64,000 bases of DNA from Nocardioides sp. 1609. Its GTDB lineage: Bacteria > Actinomycetota > Actinomycetes > Propionibacteriales > Nocardioidaceae. The position numbers were made by a program, and so were the translations under genes. Where the stretch lies: positions 62,001-126,000 of the forward strand of contig NZ_SPUJ01000008.1 in assembly GCF_004522105.1 (NCBI RefSeq), written 5' to 3'. How positions within the stretch are numbered: the stretch's first letter is position 1; each line of letters starts with the position of its first letter. Below, piece by piece: positions 29,138 through 40,317 of this stretch. The notes under the pieces were generated by a model. The model saw nothing but the letters and a program-made list of their open reading frames with translations, had not been told where the DNA came from and ran no database searches.

Positions 29138-30520
29138 CTACCGGCCCCGGATCAGGCGCCGGACCCGCTCCCAGCGCTCCCGGATCGCGGTCTCGGCGCC
29201 GATCTCCTTGGGCTGGTAGTAGCGCGCCTCGGCGACGACGTCGGGGGCGTACTGCTGCTCGGCGATGCCGAAGGGCGCGTCGTGGCTGTAGGTGTACGAC
29301 GTGCCGTGCCCGAGCTTCTTCGAGCCGGCGTAGTGGGCGTCGCGCAGGTGCGGCGGCACGGGCCCGACCTTGCCGGCGCGGACGTCGGCGGTCGAGGCGG
29401 CCAGCGCGAGGGTGACGGCGTTCGACTTGGGCGCCACGGCCAGCGCGATCACGGCGTGCGCGAGGTTGAAGCTCGCCTCCGGCATCCCGATCAGCTGCAC
29501 GGCCTGCGCGGCGGCCACCGCGGTGGTCAGCGCGGTCGGGTCGGCGAGGCCGATGTCCTCGCTGGCCAGCACGACCAGGCGACGCGCGATGAACCGCGGG
29601 TCCTCGCCGGCCTCCATCATCCGGGCGAGGTAGTGCATCGCGGCGTCGGCGTCGGAGCCGCGGATCGACTTGATGAAGGCGCTGGTGACGTCGTAGTGCT
29701 GGTCGCCCTGCCGGTCGTAGCGGACCGCGGCCCGGTCGACCGCCGTCTCGGCGGTCTCGAGGTCGATCAGGGTGCTGCCGCGCGACGTCGCGGCCCCGGC
29801 CGCGGCCTCCAGGTAGGTCAGCGAGCGCCGGGCGTCACCGCCGGCGAGCCGCACCAGGTGGTCGAGCGCGGCGTCGTCGATCTCGAAGGCTCCCGCCAGG
29901 CCGCGCTCGTCGGCCAGGGCCGAGGCCATCACCGCCCGGACGTCGTCGTCGGTGAGCGACTCCAGGCGCAGCAGCAGGCTCCGCGAGAGCAGCGGGGAGA
30001 TGACCGAGAAGAACGGGTTCTCCGTCGTCGCCGCGACCAGCGTCACCCACCGGTTCTCCACCCCGGGCAGCAGCGCGTCCTGCTGGGCCTTGCTGAAGCG
30101 GTGCACCTCGTCGACGAAGAGGACGGTCTCCTCTCCCCCGCGCACCAGGTCGGCGCGGGCGGCGTCGATCGCGGCCCGCACCTCCTTGACGCCCGCCGAG
30201 ACGGCCGAGACCTCGACGAAGCGCCGACCGGTCTGGTTCGACAGGATCGAGGCGATCGTCGTCTTGCCGGTGCCGGGCGGTCCCCACAGCAGCAGCGACA
30301 TCGACTGGTCGCCCTCGATGAGCTGGCGCAGCGGCGACCCGGGGGCGCGCAGCTGCTCCTGGCCGGCGAGCTCGTCGAGGGTGCGCGGACGCATCCGGAC
30401 GGCGAGCGGTGCGTTCGCGTGCGCGGCGCTCGACAGCGACCCGCCGCCACCCCGGCCCGCCGTCACGGCGTGGGCGGGCGGCGGCGGGTCAGCCGCGAAG
30501 AGGGCGTCAGGCTCGTCCAA
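29138..30520 (-). CDS. rarA: Replication-associated recombination protein A (AAA+ ATPase)
   Basis: This is a MgsA/WRNIP1-type AAA+ ATPase that acts at stalled replication forks. The product is 460 residues from the TTG start. Walker A is WGPPGTGKTT, Walker B is LFVDEVHRF, sensor 1 is in VAATTENPFF, and the C-terminal MgsA segments GSDADAAMHYLARM and ASEDIGLADP are clear. The TTG at 30520 lies 14 nt inside the upstream ABC ATPase gene. A GTG 18 codons later would remove a poorly conserved Pro/Ala tail and is a plausible alternative. The gene normally sits near aspS, but here the importer operon intervenes. Confidence 0.94.
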   Translation of the reverse strand: MDEPDALFAADPPPPAHAVTAGRGGGGSLSSAAHANAPLAVRMRPRTLDELAGQEQLRAPGSPLRQLIEGDQSMSLLLWGPPGTGKTTIASILSNQTGRRFVEVSAVSAGVKEVRAAIDAARADLVRGGEETVLFVDEVHRFSKAQQDALLPGVENRWVTLVAATTENPFFSVISPLLSRSLLLRLESLTDDDVRAVMASALADERGLAGAFEIDDAALDHLVRLAGGDARRSLTYLEAAAGAATSRGSTLIDLETAETAVDRAAVRYDRQGDQHYDVTSAFIKSIRGSDADAAMHYLARMMEAGEDPRFIARRLVVLASEDIGLADPTALTTAVAAAQAVQLIGMPEASFNLAHAVIALAVAPKSNAVTLALAASTADVRAGKVGPVPPHLRDAHYAGSKKLGHGTSYTYSHDAPFGIAEQQYAPDVVAEARYYQPKEIGAETAIRERWERVRRLIRGR

Positions 30521-31873
30521 ACGTCTTCGTGTCCAGGTCGAACCAGGTGTCGTCGTAGCCGGGCTTGGTGACCAGGTCCGGGCTCGGCGTGGCCCCGGGG
30601 TCGGGGTTGCCGGCGTTGTCGACGCCGAGCAGCCGGGCGGTGATCGGCTCGGTCGGGTGCTTGTGGATCTCGCCCGGGAAGTGGCAGGCGACCTTGTGCC
30701 GCGAGCCGATCTGCAGCAGCGGCGGCTCGTGCTTGGCGCAGATGTCCTGGGCGATCGGGCAGCGGGTGCGAAAGCGGCAGCCCGACGGCGGGTTGATCGG
30801 GCTCGGGACGTCGCCCTCGAGCCGGATCCGCTCGCGGCGCCCGCCGATCGTGGCCTGCTTGATGTCGGGCACCGCCGAGAGCAGCGCCTGCGTGTAGGGG
30901 TGGCGCGGGTGGGAGTAGATGCTCTCGCGGTCGCCGATCTCGACGATCTTCCCGAGGTACATCACCGCGACCTCGGGGCAGAAGTGCCGCACCACCGCCA
31001 GGTCGTGGGCGATGAAGAGGAAGGCGACGCCGAAGTCGCGCTGGATGTCCTGGAGCAGGTTGACGACCTGCGCCTGGATGGACACGTCGAGCGCCGAGAC
31101 GGGCTCGTCGGCGACGAGCAGCTTGGGGCTGAGGGCGAGCGCGCGGGCGATGCCGATGCGCTGGCGCTGACCGCCGGAGAACTCGCTCGGGTAGCGGTTG
31201 TAGTGCTCGGGGTTGAGCCCCACCACCTCGAGCAGCTCCTGGACCCGGCTGAGGACCTGCTTCTTCGGCACGATGTCGTGCACCAGCAGCGGCGTCCCGA
31301 CGATGGTGCCGACGGTGTGCCGCGGGTTCAGCGAGCTGTAGGGGTCCTGGAAGATCATCTGCACCTCGCGGCGCAGCGGCTTGAGCTCGCGGTTGCTCAT
31401 CTTCGCGAGGTCGTGGTCGCGGAACATCATCGACCCGGCGGTCGGGGTGTACAGCCGGGTGATCAGCCGGCCGGTCGTCGACTTCCCGCAGCCGGACTCG
31501 CCCACGAGGCCGAGCGACCCACCCTCGGGCACCTCGAAGGAGATCCCGTCGACAGCCTGGACGTCGCCGACCTTGCGCCGCACGATGCCGCCGGAGCGCA
31601 CCGGGAAGTACATCTTCAGGCCGGACACCGTCAGCACCGGCGGCGCCGTCGGGTCGAGCACGGCGGCCTTGTGGGTCTGGCCCACGAGCTCGGCGAAGGT
31701 CTCGACCGGCGCGGGCTCGGCGGCGCGACCCGGCTCGGACGCCCGCTCGCTGCGGGCGGTCGCGTCGTGGGTCGGGTCGGTGTCCGGGTCGGACGTGGCG
31801 TCCGTGGCGACGGTGACCGGGCGGTCACCGCTCCCGCGGGCGCTGTCGGGGTCCTCGGGACGCAGGTGGGACA

Positions 31874-31874
<1 letters not shown>
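30507..31874 (-). CDS. Oligopeptide/dipeptide ABC transporter ATP-binding protein (OppF/DppF type)
   Basis: This is the second ATPase of the importer, 455 residues. An unusual N-terminal extension of ~75 Asp/Thr/Arg-rich residues precedes the ABC domain. Walker A is GESGCGKST, the Q-loop segment is IFQDPYSSLNPR, the signature is FSGGQRQR and Walker B is LLVADEPVSALD. The C-terminal oligopeptide-transporter motif has Cys residues (GCRFRTRCPIAQDIC). Like the OppD partner it would energise peptide uptake at the inner membrane face. It overlaps oppD by one base and rarA by 14 bp. Confidence 0.93.
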
Positions 31875-32985
<1,111 letters not shown>

Positions 32986-32989
<4 letters not shown>

Positions 32990-33987
32990 CCCAACCTCAC
33001 TCTCGGGTCGAGGAATCCGTAGACGACGTCGACGATCAGGTTCGACAGCACGATGAACAGCGCACCCACGAGCACGGTCGCGGTGAGCACGGGCAGGTCG
33101 AGCGGTGCCTGGAGGGCCTGGAGACCCCAGCGCCCGATGCCGTCGATGCTGAAGATCGTCTCGGTGAAGATGGTGCCGGCGAGCAGGGCGCCGAAGTCGA
33201 GACCGAAGATGGTCACGATCGGCACGATCGCAGCGCGCAGGGCGTGGCGGAACAGCACCGTGCGGCGCGGGAGCCCCTTGGCGGTGGCGGTGCGGATGTA
33301 GTCGTCGCCGAGGGTCTCGACCATCTGGCCGCGGGTGTAGCGGGCATAGCTGGGCGAGGTCGCGACGCCCAGCACCAGGCACGGCAGCAGCAGGCCGCCG
33401 AAGGTCTTGAGCGGGTCCTCGGTGATCGGGAAGTACCCGGTGTCCGGGAACAGGCTGGTCTGCAGCGTCAGGAAGATCCACGCGAGCAGGCACACGAGGT
33501 AGTAGGGAACCGAGGAGACGAGCAGGCTGCCGCTCACCAGGAGCCGGTCGCCGGCCGAGCCGCGCCGGGCGGCGGCGGCGATACCGATGCTGACACCGAC
33601 GACGAGGAACACGATCGAGCCGCCGACGGCGATCAGCACCGTCGGGACGATGCGTTCCTTCAGCTCGTCGGTCACGGGGGTGCGAGTGCCGAAGGAGATG
33701 CCGAAGCAGGGCGCGTCGCAGTCGTACTGCGAGGCACCGAAGTCGATCTCGCGACCCTTGACGATGCCGCCCATGAACTCGCCGTAGGCCGAGACGACGG
33801 GCTTGTCGAGCCCCATCTGCTTCTCGATCGCCTCGAGCCGCTCCGGGGTGCAGCGGCCGCCGGCGCCCTCGCAGATCGGCTGGGCCGGGTTGCTGGGGCC
33901 GAGGTAGAAGATGGCGAAGACGACGAACGAGGCCAGCCCGATGACCAGCAGCGACGACAGCAGACGTCGCACGATGAAGCCCAGCAT
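32986..33987 (-). CDS. Peptide-type ABC transporter permease (OppB/DppB type)
   Basis: This is a 333-residue inner-membrane permease with six predicted helices. It starts MLGFIVRRLLSSLLVIGLAS, the typical OppB N terminus. The long periplasmic-side loop carries three Cys residues (CEGAGGRC, and YDCDAPCFG further on), more than usual. The coupling EAA-like motif is recognisable as YIRTATAKGLPRRTVLFRHA. It pairs with the OppC-type permease encoded beyond the binding-protein gene. A 157-bp gap rich in hairpins separates it from the binding-protein stop. Confidence 0.93.
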
Positions 33988-34012
33988 GCACGTTCCTCTT
34001 CACGGGAGTCGA

Positions 34013-34129
34013 TGTCCGGCGGTGGCCCGCCGGCGACACGGATGTGCCGGACACGCCGGTGACGGGTCCACGGACCCGCCACCGGCGTGGGTGGCGCCGA
34101 GCCGTCACACGAGGTGACGGCCCGGCGCC
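34013..34129 (-). terminator. Three tandem GC-rich hairpins after the binding-protein gene
   Basis: From the binding-protein stop onward, 34093-34108 and 34114-34129 form a 16-bp stem with one mismatch and a 5-nt loop. 34054-34069 and 34072-34087 form a second 16-bp stem with one mismatch. 34013-34020 pairs with 34046-34053 around an inner CCGGCGG/CCGCCGG stem. No U-tract follows. Such hairpins after a solute-binding gene commonly act as 3' mRNA stabilisers or partial terminators, giving more binding protein than permease. Confidence 0.75.
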
Positions 34130-34144
34130 GGCGTTGCTACTGCG

Positions 34145-35926
34145 TCACTGGGTGACCCAGAGGTTCTTCCAGGTCGGCTGGCCGATCGTGTTGTCGACGA
34201 AGTGACCGTTGATCTTCGAGCCGTGCGCCTGCGCCACGCCGCCGTAGCGGGTGACGAAGAGCGGGAAGTACTCGGTCATGACCTCCTCGTCGAGCTCACC
34301 CCACGCGGCGGGCTGCTCGTCGACCGGGAGGAGCTGGATGTCCTCGATGCGCTGGTCGATGGCCGGCTCGTTGAAGGCCGCGTAGTTGGAGCCGAGACCC
34401 TCCTTGTCCAGGTTGGTGCTCTGGATGACCGGCGGGAACCAGGAGCTGCCCGAGGGCCAGTCAGCGATCCAGCCGGGGCTACGGACGTTGATGTCGGCGT
34501 CGGGGTCGGCGCGGACCGTCGACAGGTCGGCGACCGTCGAGGGCACGGGGGTGGCCTTGAAGCCGGCCTCCTCGAGCGCCTTGACGATGACGTCCTTCTG
34601 CTTGACCAGCTTCGGGTCGTCCTTGGCGTAGAGGAACTTGATCTCGTAGCCGACGGCGTCGGCCTCCTCGAGGAGGGCCTTGGCGGCGGCGGGGTCGGTG
34701 ACGCCCGGCTCGTGGTCGGGCAGCGGGCTGAACTCCTTGCGGCCCGAGGTGCCCGGGGGCATCAGGGTCTCGCCGGGGATGGCCGTGACGCCCTCGATCA
34801 GACCGGCGGAGAGGTAGGCGTCCTTGTAGGGGTAGGCCCAGGCCAGCGCCTGCCGCACCTTGATGTCGGTGATCTTGCGGTAGTCGGGCGCCCAGTAGCT
34901 GGTCAGCGGGAAGCCGCCGACGACGAGACGGCCGGAGGCGTCGAAGTCGCGGTAGTTCTCGTTGAGGACGTCGTCGTAGGTGAGGGTGGTCTGGGCGTCG
35001 CCGGAGTCGGACAGCAGCAGCTGGTCGATCTGGGCGGACTCGACCTGCAGGTCCATCTCGTAGGAGTCGGGGTACTGGGTGCGGCCCGGGTCGGTGTTGG
35101 TGTCCCACTGGTCGTTGCGGACCAGCTGGAGGGTCTTCTCCGGGGTGTACTCACCGAACTTGTAGGGACCGGTCGCCATCGGGTGGCGCGCGTAGGCGGC
35201 CGGGTCGGCAGCGGCGGTCTCGTTCATCGGGCTCATCGCCGGGAAGGTCAGCCAGTACGGCATGTCCGGGAACGGCTTGCGGGCCTTGTAGGTGATCGTG
35301 TTGCCCTCGACCGTGACGGCCTCGAAGCCGTCGAGCGTCTTGCCGGCGGTGAAGTAACCCTCGTAGGTGTCGCCGCTGACCAGGTAGTCGTTGGAGTAGG
35401 CCGGGCCCTCCGGGAACTGCGTCCGGTCCATCGAGGCGGCGGTCGAGAAGATGAAGTCCTCGGCCTTGACGTCGGTGCCGTCCTCGTACTTGATGCCGGG
35501 CTTGAGCTCGAACTTCCACTCGGTGAAGTCCTCGTTCGGCGTGCCGAGGTCGGTGGCGAGGTCGGGGATGAGGACCATCGACTTGGTCTCTTCGTCGTAG
35601 ACGTACTGCGTCAGCGCACGCGTCACCAGACCGCTCAGGATCGTGGACGTGTTCTGGTAGTACGCCTCGCTCGGGTGCATGGTGTTGAGGCCGGCCACCG
35701 AGATCACCTTGATGGTGCCTCCGGGCGTGGCGCCCTCGATCTCGACCGGACCGTCGACGCGGGTCGCGTCCTGGGCGTCGCCGGTGTTGCCACCCTCCTG
35801 CGCCGCACCCTCGCCTTCCTGGTTGCCTTCGCTCGTCCCGCTGCCGCCGTCGTCACTACCGCCACAGGCGGCGAGCGCGAAGAGGCCGGCGACGGTCACG
35901 GCGATGATCGGTTGCTTCAACCGCAT
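34145..35926 (-). CDS. Peptide-type ABC transporter substrate-binding lipoprotein
   Basis: This is an extracytoplasmic binding protein of the OppA/DppA (SBP_bac_5) family, 593 residues. The signal peptide ends in the lipobox LAAC with Cys21 as the lipidation site. An acidic, Gly-rich linker follows (SDDGGSGTSEGNQEGEG). Family segments include AYYQNTSTILSGLVTRALT, FTEWKFELKPGIKYEDGT and DPAAYARHPMATGPYKFGEY. The ATG at 35926 has AAGGGTGG upstream and gives a correct signal peptide. It sits between the two permease genes, an unusual position. Substrate class is inferred from the family only. Confidence 0.93.
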   Translation of the reverse strand: MRLKQPIIAVTVAGLFALAACGGSDDGGSGTSEGNQEGEGAAQEGGNTGDAQDATRVDGPVEIEGATPGGTIKVISVAGLNTMHPSEAYYQNTSTILSGLVTRALTQYVYDEETKSMVLIPDLATDLGTPNEDFTEWKFELKPGIKYEDGTDVKAEDFIFSTAASMDRTQFPEGPAYSNDYLVSGDTYEGYFTAGKTLDGFEAVTVEGNTITYKARKPFPDMPYWLTFPAMSPMNETAAADPAAYARHPMATGPYKFGEYTPEKTLQLVRNDQWDTNTDPGRTQYPDSYEMDLQVESAQIDQLLLSDSGDAQTTLTYDDVLNENYRDFDASGRLVVGGFPLTSYWAPDYRKITDIKVRQALAWAYPYKDAYLSAGLIEGVTAIPGETLMPPGTSGRKEFSPLPDHEPGVTDPAAAKALLEEADAVGYEIKFLYAKDDPKLVKQKDVIVKALEEAGFKATPVPSTVADLSTVRADPDADINVRSPGWIADWPSGSSWFPPVIQSTNLDKEGLGSNYAAFNEPAIDQRIEDIQLLPVDEQPAAWGELDEEVMTEYFPLFVTRYGGVAQAHGSKINGHFVDNTIGQPTWKNLWVTQ

Positions 35927-35979
35927 CGTGTACCCACCCTTCTCTTTCCTTGTTGTTTCTCCCGGTGCCAGGGGTCTGG

Positions 35980-36996
35980 TCATCGGCGAGTCTTGGGGTC
36001 GAAGGCGTCTCGCACGGAGTCGCCCAGGAGGTTGAGCGCGATCACGAGGACCATGATCGTTCCGACCGGCACCCACAGGTAGAGCGGGTACTTGTCGTAG
36101 TAGCCGTCGGCGGCGTTGATCGTCTTGCCGAGCGACGTGCCCTCGCTGAGGCCGATCCCGAGGAACGACAGGCCGGCCTCGGCGGCCACGAACCCGGGCA
36201 GCGCCAGCGAGATCGCCACGACGATCGGGGCCACCAGGTTCGGGAGCAGCTCCTTGAAGAGGATCTGCCGGGTCGGCACGCCGATCACGCGGGCGGCCAG
36301 CACGAACTCGCGCTCACGCAGCGAGAACACCTGACCGCGGATCAGCCGCGCCAGTCCCATCCAGCCGAACAGCACCAGCACCCCCACCAGGGTCAGGAAC
36401 TCGGCCCGGCCCAGGGTGGAGCTGTTGGCCCCGAACCGGGTCGTGATGATCGGCGCCAGCGCCAGCGCGCCGAGGATGAACGGGAAGGAGAGCAGGAAGT
36501 CGATGACGAACGACATCACCGCGTCGACCGCGCCGGTGGCGTAGCCCGCGACGAGTCCGAAGGTCACGCCGACGATGGTCGAGATCAGCGTGGCGAGCAC
36601 CGCGATGAACAACGAGGTGCGCAGCCCGTAGAGGAGCAGCGACAGGTTGTCGAGCCCGGTGCCGGGCTCGATGCCCAGCGGGTGGTCCCAGGTGAAGGGG
36701 TGCAGCGGCGGCCCGACGCGGGGCAGCCCGTCGAACTCGAGCAGATCGGTGAGCGCTGCCTGGCCCGGGCCGATCTTGTGGTAGAGACCGAACGCGTTGC
36801 TGATCACCGGCGCCAGCAGGGCCATCAGGACCATGACGAACAGGATGGTCCCGCAGATGACGGCGACCTTGTCGTGGGCCAGCCGGCCCATCGCGATCCT
36901 CGTGGGTGAACGACCCGCGAGCTCCTTGACCGGTTCGGGCTTCCCGGGCTCGGGATCGAACCCTTCTTCCATCACCTCGGTGTTGAGCGACGTCAT
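35980..36996 (-). CDS. Peptide-type ABC transporter permease (OppC/DppC type)
   Basis: This is a 338-residue permease that forms the second half of the channel. An N-terminal polar tail (NTEVMEEGFDPEPGKPEPVK) precedes the first helix, the OppC_N segment. A loop follows (HPFTWDHPLGIEPGTGLDNL), then five helices and the coupling motif FVLAARVIGVPTRQILFKEL. The ATG at 36996 has GAGG 5 nt upstream. It is the first gene of the importer cluster, 168 nt beyond the aspS stop. That gap must hold the importer promoter if one exists, though read-through from aspS is possible. Confidence 0.92.
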   Translation of the reverse strand: MTSLNTEVMEEGFDPEPGKPEPVKELAGRSPTRIAMGRLAHDKVAVICGTILFVMVLMALLAPVISNAFGLYHKIGPGQAALTDLLEFDGLPRVGPPLHPFTWDHPLGIEPGTGLDNLSLLLYGLRTSLFIAVLATLISTIVGVTFGLVAGYATGAVDAVMSFVIDFLLSFPFILGALALAPIITTRFGANSSTLGRAEFLTLVGVLVLFGWMGLARLIRGQVFSLREREFVLAARVIGVPTRQILFKELLPNLVAPIVVAISLALPGFVAAEAGLSFLGIGLSEGTSLGKTINAADGYYDKYPLYLWVPVGTIMVLVIALNLLGDSVRDAFDPKTRR

Positions 36997-37164
36997 ACCC
37001 ACCTCGGGGAGCCACGGCGCGTGGCTCCATCCTCGTGCCAGACCGACAGTTCGAGCACCGCCGGCGCGCTGCGCGCCGTCAGGGACTCTAGGCGACCCGA
37101 TCACGATCGAGGGGTACGCCGCGGTAACGATCTGGTCTCGACCAGTGGGACGCTCCGCCGACGA

Positions 37165-38937
37165 TCAGCCCTCGGACGGGAGATTCTTCGCCGCGACGGC
37201 GTCCACGCCCGCTTCCTTGCGCTGCTGGGCGGTGATGGGCGCAGGCGCCGCGGTCAGCGGGTCGTAGCCGCCGCCCGACTTCGGGAAGGCGATGACGTCG
37301 CGGATCGAGTCGGTGCCGGCGAGCAGCGAGACGATGCGGTCCCAGCCGAACGCGATGCCACCGTGCGGCGGGGCGCCGTAGCCGAAGGCGTCGAGCAGGA
37401 AGCCGAACTTCTCCTGCGCCTCGGCCTCCTCGATGCCCATGATCGCGAAGACCCGCTTCTGCACGTCCTCGCGGTGGATACGGATCGACCCGCCGCCGAT
37501 CTCGTTGCCGTTGCAGACGATGTCGTAGGCCCAGGCCAGGGCGTTGCCGGGGTCGGAGTCGAAGGAGTCGAGGTCCTGCGGGGAGGTGAAGGCGTGGTGG
37601 ACCGCGGTCCACGCGCCGCTGCCGACCGCGACGTCGCCGGCGGCGGTCGCCTCGTCGGCCGGCTCGAAGAGCGGTGCGTCGACGACCCACAGGAAGCTCC
37701 AGGCCGACTCGTCGATCAGGCCGCCACGGCGGCCGATCTCGAGGCGGGCGGCGCCGAGCAGCGCCCGGCTGCTCTTGACGGCTCCGGCGGCGAAGAAGAT
37801 GCAGTCACCGGGCCGGGCGCCCACGTGGGCGGCGATCCCGGCGCGCTCGGCGTCGGTGAGGTTCTTCGCGACGGGGCCGGTCAGCTCGCCGTCCTCCTGG
37901 ACCAGCACGTAGGCCAGGCCGCGCGCGCCGCGCTGCTTGGCCCACTCCTGCCAGGCGTCGAGCTGCTTGCGGGGCTGGCCGGCTCCCCCGGGCATCACGA
38001 CGGCGCCGACGTAGGGCGCCTGGAAGACGCGGAACGTGGTGTCGGCGAAGAACTCGGTGCACTCGGTGAGCTCGAGGCCCATCCGCAGGTCGGGCTTGTC
38101 GGAGCCGAAGCGGGCCATCGCCTCGGCGTAGGTCATCCGCGGCAGCGGGGTCGGCACCTCGTGGCCGACCAGCGCCCACAGCGCGCTGAGGATCTCCTCG
38201 GCGACGGCCAGGACGTCGTCCTGCTCGACGAAGCTCATCTCGATGTCGAGCTGGGTGAACTCCGGCTGCCGGTCGGCGCGGAAGTCCTCGTCGCGGTAGC
38301 AGCGCGCGATCTGGTAGTACCGCTCCATCCCGGCGACCATGAGCAGCTGCTTGAACAGCTGCGGGCTCTGCGGGAGGGCGTACCAGCTGCCGGGGGCGAG
38401 CCGGGCCGGCACCAGGAAGTCGCGGGCGCCCTCGGGCGTGCTGCGGGTCAGCGTCGGCGTCTCGATCTCGACGAAGTCGTGGCGGTCGAGGACGTCGCGC
38501 GCGGCCTTGTTGACCTTGCTGCGCAGGCGCAGCGCCTGGTTGGGACCGGTGCGGCGCAGGTCGAGGTAGCGGTGCTTGAGGCGGGCCTCCTCGCCGACGT
38601 CGACGTGGTCGCTGATCGGGAACGGCAGCGGTGCCGAGGCGCTGAGCACCTCGACGTCGGCGGCGACGACCTCGATCGCGCCGGTGGCCAGGTTGGGGTT
38701 CTCGTTGCCCTCCTTGCGGGTCACGACCTCGCCGGTGACCTTGAGGCAGTACTCCGCCCGCAGCGCGTGCGCGACCTGCTCGTCGCGGACGACGACCTGG
38801 ACGACGCCGCTGGCCTCGCGCAGGTCGATGAAGGCCACGCCCCCGTGGTCGCGGCGGTTGGCCACCCACCCGGCGAGGGTGACGGTCTGGCCGGCGTGCT
38901 CGGCGCGGAGGGCGCCGGCGTCGTGGGTGCGGATCAC
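37165..38937 (-). CDS. aspS: Aspartyl-tRNA synthetase
   Basis: This class IIb synthetase is 590 residues long. The N-terminal OB-fold anticodon-binding domain has TVTLAGWVANRRDHGGVAFI. Motif 2 (CYRDEDFRADRQPEFTQLD) and motif 3 (GIAFGWDRIVSLLAG) are present, and the bacterial GAD insertion domain lies between them. The GTG at 38937 was chosen for its AAGGAG 8 nt upstream and overlaps the hisS stop (GTGA). Many actinobacterial AspRS enzymes are non-discriminating and also charge tRNA-Asn. Whether this one is cannot be decided without knowing if asnS or gatCAB exists elsewhere. Confidence 0.97.
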   Translation of the reverse strand: MIRTHDAGALRAEHAGQTVTLAGWVANRRDHGGVAFIDLREASGVVQVVVRDEQVAHALRAEYCLKVTGEVVTRKEGNENPNLATGAIEVVAADVEVLSASAPLPFPISDHVDVGEEARLKHRYLDLRRTGPNQALRLRSKVNKAARDVLDRHDFVEIETPTLTRSTPEGARDFLVPARLAPGSWYALPQSPQLFKQLLMVAGMERYYQIARCYRDEDFRADRQPEFTQLDIEMSFVEQDDVLAVAEEILSALWALVGHEVPTPLPRMTYAEAMARFGSDKPDLRMGLELTECTEFFADTTFRVFQAPYVGAVVMPGGAGQPRKQLDAWQEWAKQRGARGLAYVLVQEDGELTGPVAKNLTDAERAGIAAHVGARPGDCIFFAAGAVKSSRALLGAARLEIGRRGGLIDESAWSFLWVVDAPLFEPADEATAAGDVAVGSGAWTAVHHAFTSPQDLDSFDSDPGNALAWAYDIVCNGNEIGGGSIRIHREDVQKRVFAIMGIEEAEAQEKFGFLLDAFGYGAPPHGGIAFGWDRIVSLLAGTDSIRDVIAFPKSGGGYDPLTAAPAPITAQQRKEAGVDAVAAKNLPSEG

Positions 38938-40316
38938 TGTGTTGACTCCTTGGAGGTTGTGCTCGACGAAACCACCTGCGGTCGCAGGTCCTCGGTGGGT
39001 GGGGTCCAGGTGGCCGGGTCGGCGTCGACCTGGTCCCCCGATCGGATGTCCTTGACCTGGTGGCGCTGCCCGCCGTCGTCGTCGGCCCGGGTGAACCAGA
39101 CGTACGGGATGCCGCGCCGCTCGGCGTTGCGGATCTGCTTGCCGAACTTCTGCGCCGATGCCGCGACCTCGCACGGGATGCCGCGGGCGCGCAGCGCCGT
39201 GGCCACCGCGTCGCCCGTGGCCCGCGAGGCGTCGTCGACCAGGGCGACGAGCACGGCGCTGGGCACCTTGCGGTCGGCGGTCAGGCCGGTGCGCGCCAGC
39301 AGGGGGACGACGACCCGGCTGACGCCGAGCGAGATGCCGACGCCGGGGTAGGTCGAGCGGACGTCGCTGGCGAGGGCGTCGTACCGGCCCCCGGAGCAGA
39401 TCGAGCCGAGCGACTCGTAGCCGTCGAGACGGGTCTCGAAGACCGTGCCCGTGTAGTAGTCGAGGCCTCGCGCGATCGACAGGTCGGCCTCGACCCGCAC
39501 CCGGTCGGTGACCAGGCCGGCGCACGACTCGACGAGCTCGGCCAGCTCGGCCAGCCCCTCGTCGAGGAGCGGGTGCCCGACGCCCAGCCCCCGCACGACG
39601 TCGACGAACGAGGCGTCGCTCGCCCGGATGGTCGCGAGGGCGAGCACCCGGTCGGCGGTCGCCCGGTCGATCCCGGCGTCCGCGACGAGCAGGTCGCCCA
39701 CCTTGTCGGCGGGCAGCTTGTCGAGCTTGTCGACCAGCCGCATCACCTCGTCGACCTGGTCGCCCTCGGCGATGCCCAGCCCGGCGTAGAAGCCCTGGAT
39801 CAGCTTGCGGTTGTTGACCTGGAGGCGGAAGCCGGGCAGGAAGTCGAGCCGGCTGAGCGCGTCGACCATGACGCGGGTGACCTCGACGTCGTGGTGGAAC
39901 GGCAGGACGTCGCGCCCGATGATGTCGATGTCGGCCTGCGCGAACTCGCGGAACCGGCCCTCCTGGGGCCGCTCGCCGCGCCACACCTTCTGGATCTGGT
40001 AGCGCCGGAACGGGAAGTCGAGCCTGCCGGCGTTCTCGAGCACGTAGCGCGCGAACGGCACCGTGAGGTCGAAGTGCAGGCCGAGGCCGGCGTGGCCCTC
40101 GGCGGACTCCTCGTGCAGCCGCCGCAGCAGGTAGACCTCCTTGGAGGTGTCGCCCTTGCGCAGCAGCTGGTCGAGCGGCTCGACGGCGCGCGTCTCGATG
40201 CCGGCGAAGCCGTGCAGCTCGAAGGTGGCGCGCAGCGTGTCGATGACCTGCTGCTCGACGAACCGCTGCTCGGGCAGCAGCTCGGGGAACCCGCTCAGCG
40301 GGGTGGTCTTGGCCAT
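38934..40316 (-). CDS. hisS: Histidyl-tRNA synthetase
   Basis: This class II synthetase charges tRNA-His. Its 460 residues are slightly longer than the E. coli enzyme because of a C-terminal Ser/Thr-rich tail (VVSSSTTSKESTQ). Motif 1 surrounds GFPELLPEQRFVEQQVID. Motif 2 is FDLTVPFARYV then YQIQKVWRGERPQEGR. The His-specific LSIARGLDYYTGTVFE and GGRYD follow, then the anticodon-binding domain. It is 1 bp after the MBL hydrolase stop and overlaps aspS by 4 bp, the conserved MBL-hisS-aspS order. Confidence 0.97.
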   Translation of the reverse strand: MAKTTPLSGFPELLPEQRFVEQQVIDTLRATFELHGFAGIETRAVEPLDQLLRKGDTSKEVYLLRRLHEESAEGHAGLGLHFDLTVPFARYVLENAGRLDFPFRRYQIQKVWRGERPQEGRFREFAQADIDIIGRDVLPFHHDVEVTRVMVDALSRLDFLPGFRLQVNNRKLIQGFYAGLGIAEGDQVDEVMRLVDKLDKLPADKVGDLLVADAGIDRATADRVLALATIRASDASFVDVVRGLGVGHPLLDEGLAELAELVESCAGLVTDRVRVEADLSIARGLDYYTGTVFETRLDGYESLGSICSGGRYDALASDVRSTYPGVGISLGVSRVVVPLLARTGLTADRKVPSAVLVALVDDASRATGDAVATALRARGIPCEVAASAQKFGKQIRNAERRGIPYVWFTRADDDGGQRHQVKDIRSGDQVDADPATWTPPTEDLRPQVVSSSTTSKESTQ

Positions 40317-40317
40317 G

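Noticed and set aside
37132..37145. CTGGTC-TC-GACCAG inverted repeat before the importer operon
   Set aside because: It is a short 6-bp-arm symmetry that occurs by chance in GC-rich DNA and resembles ends of the dispersed repeats. Not enough to call an operator.
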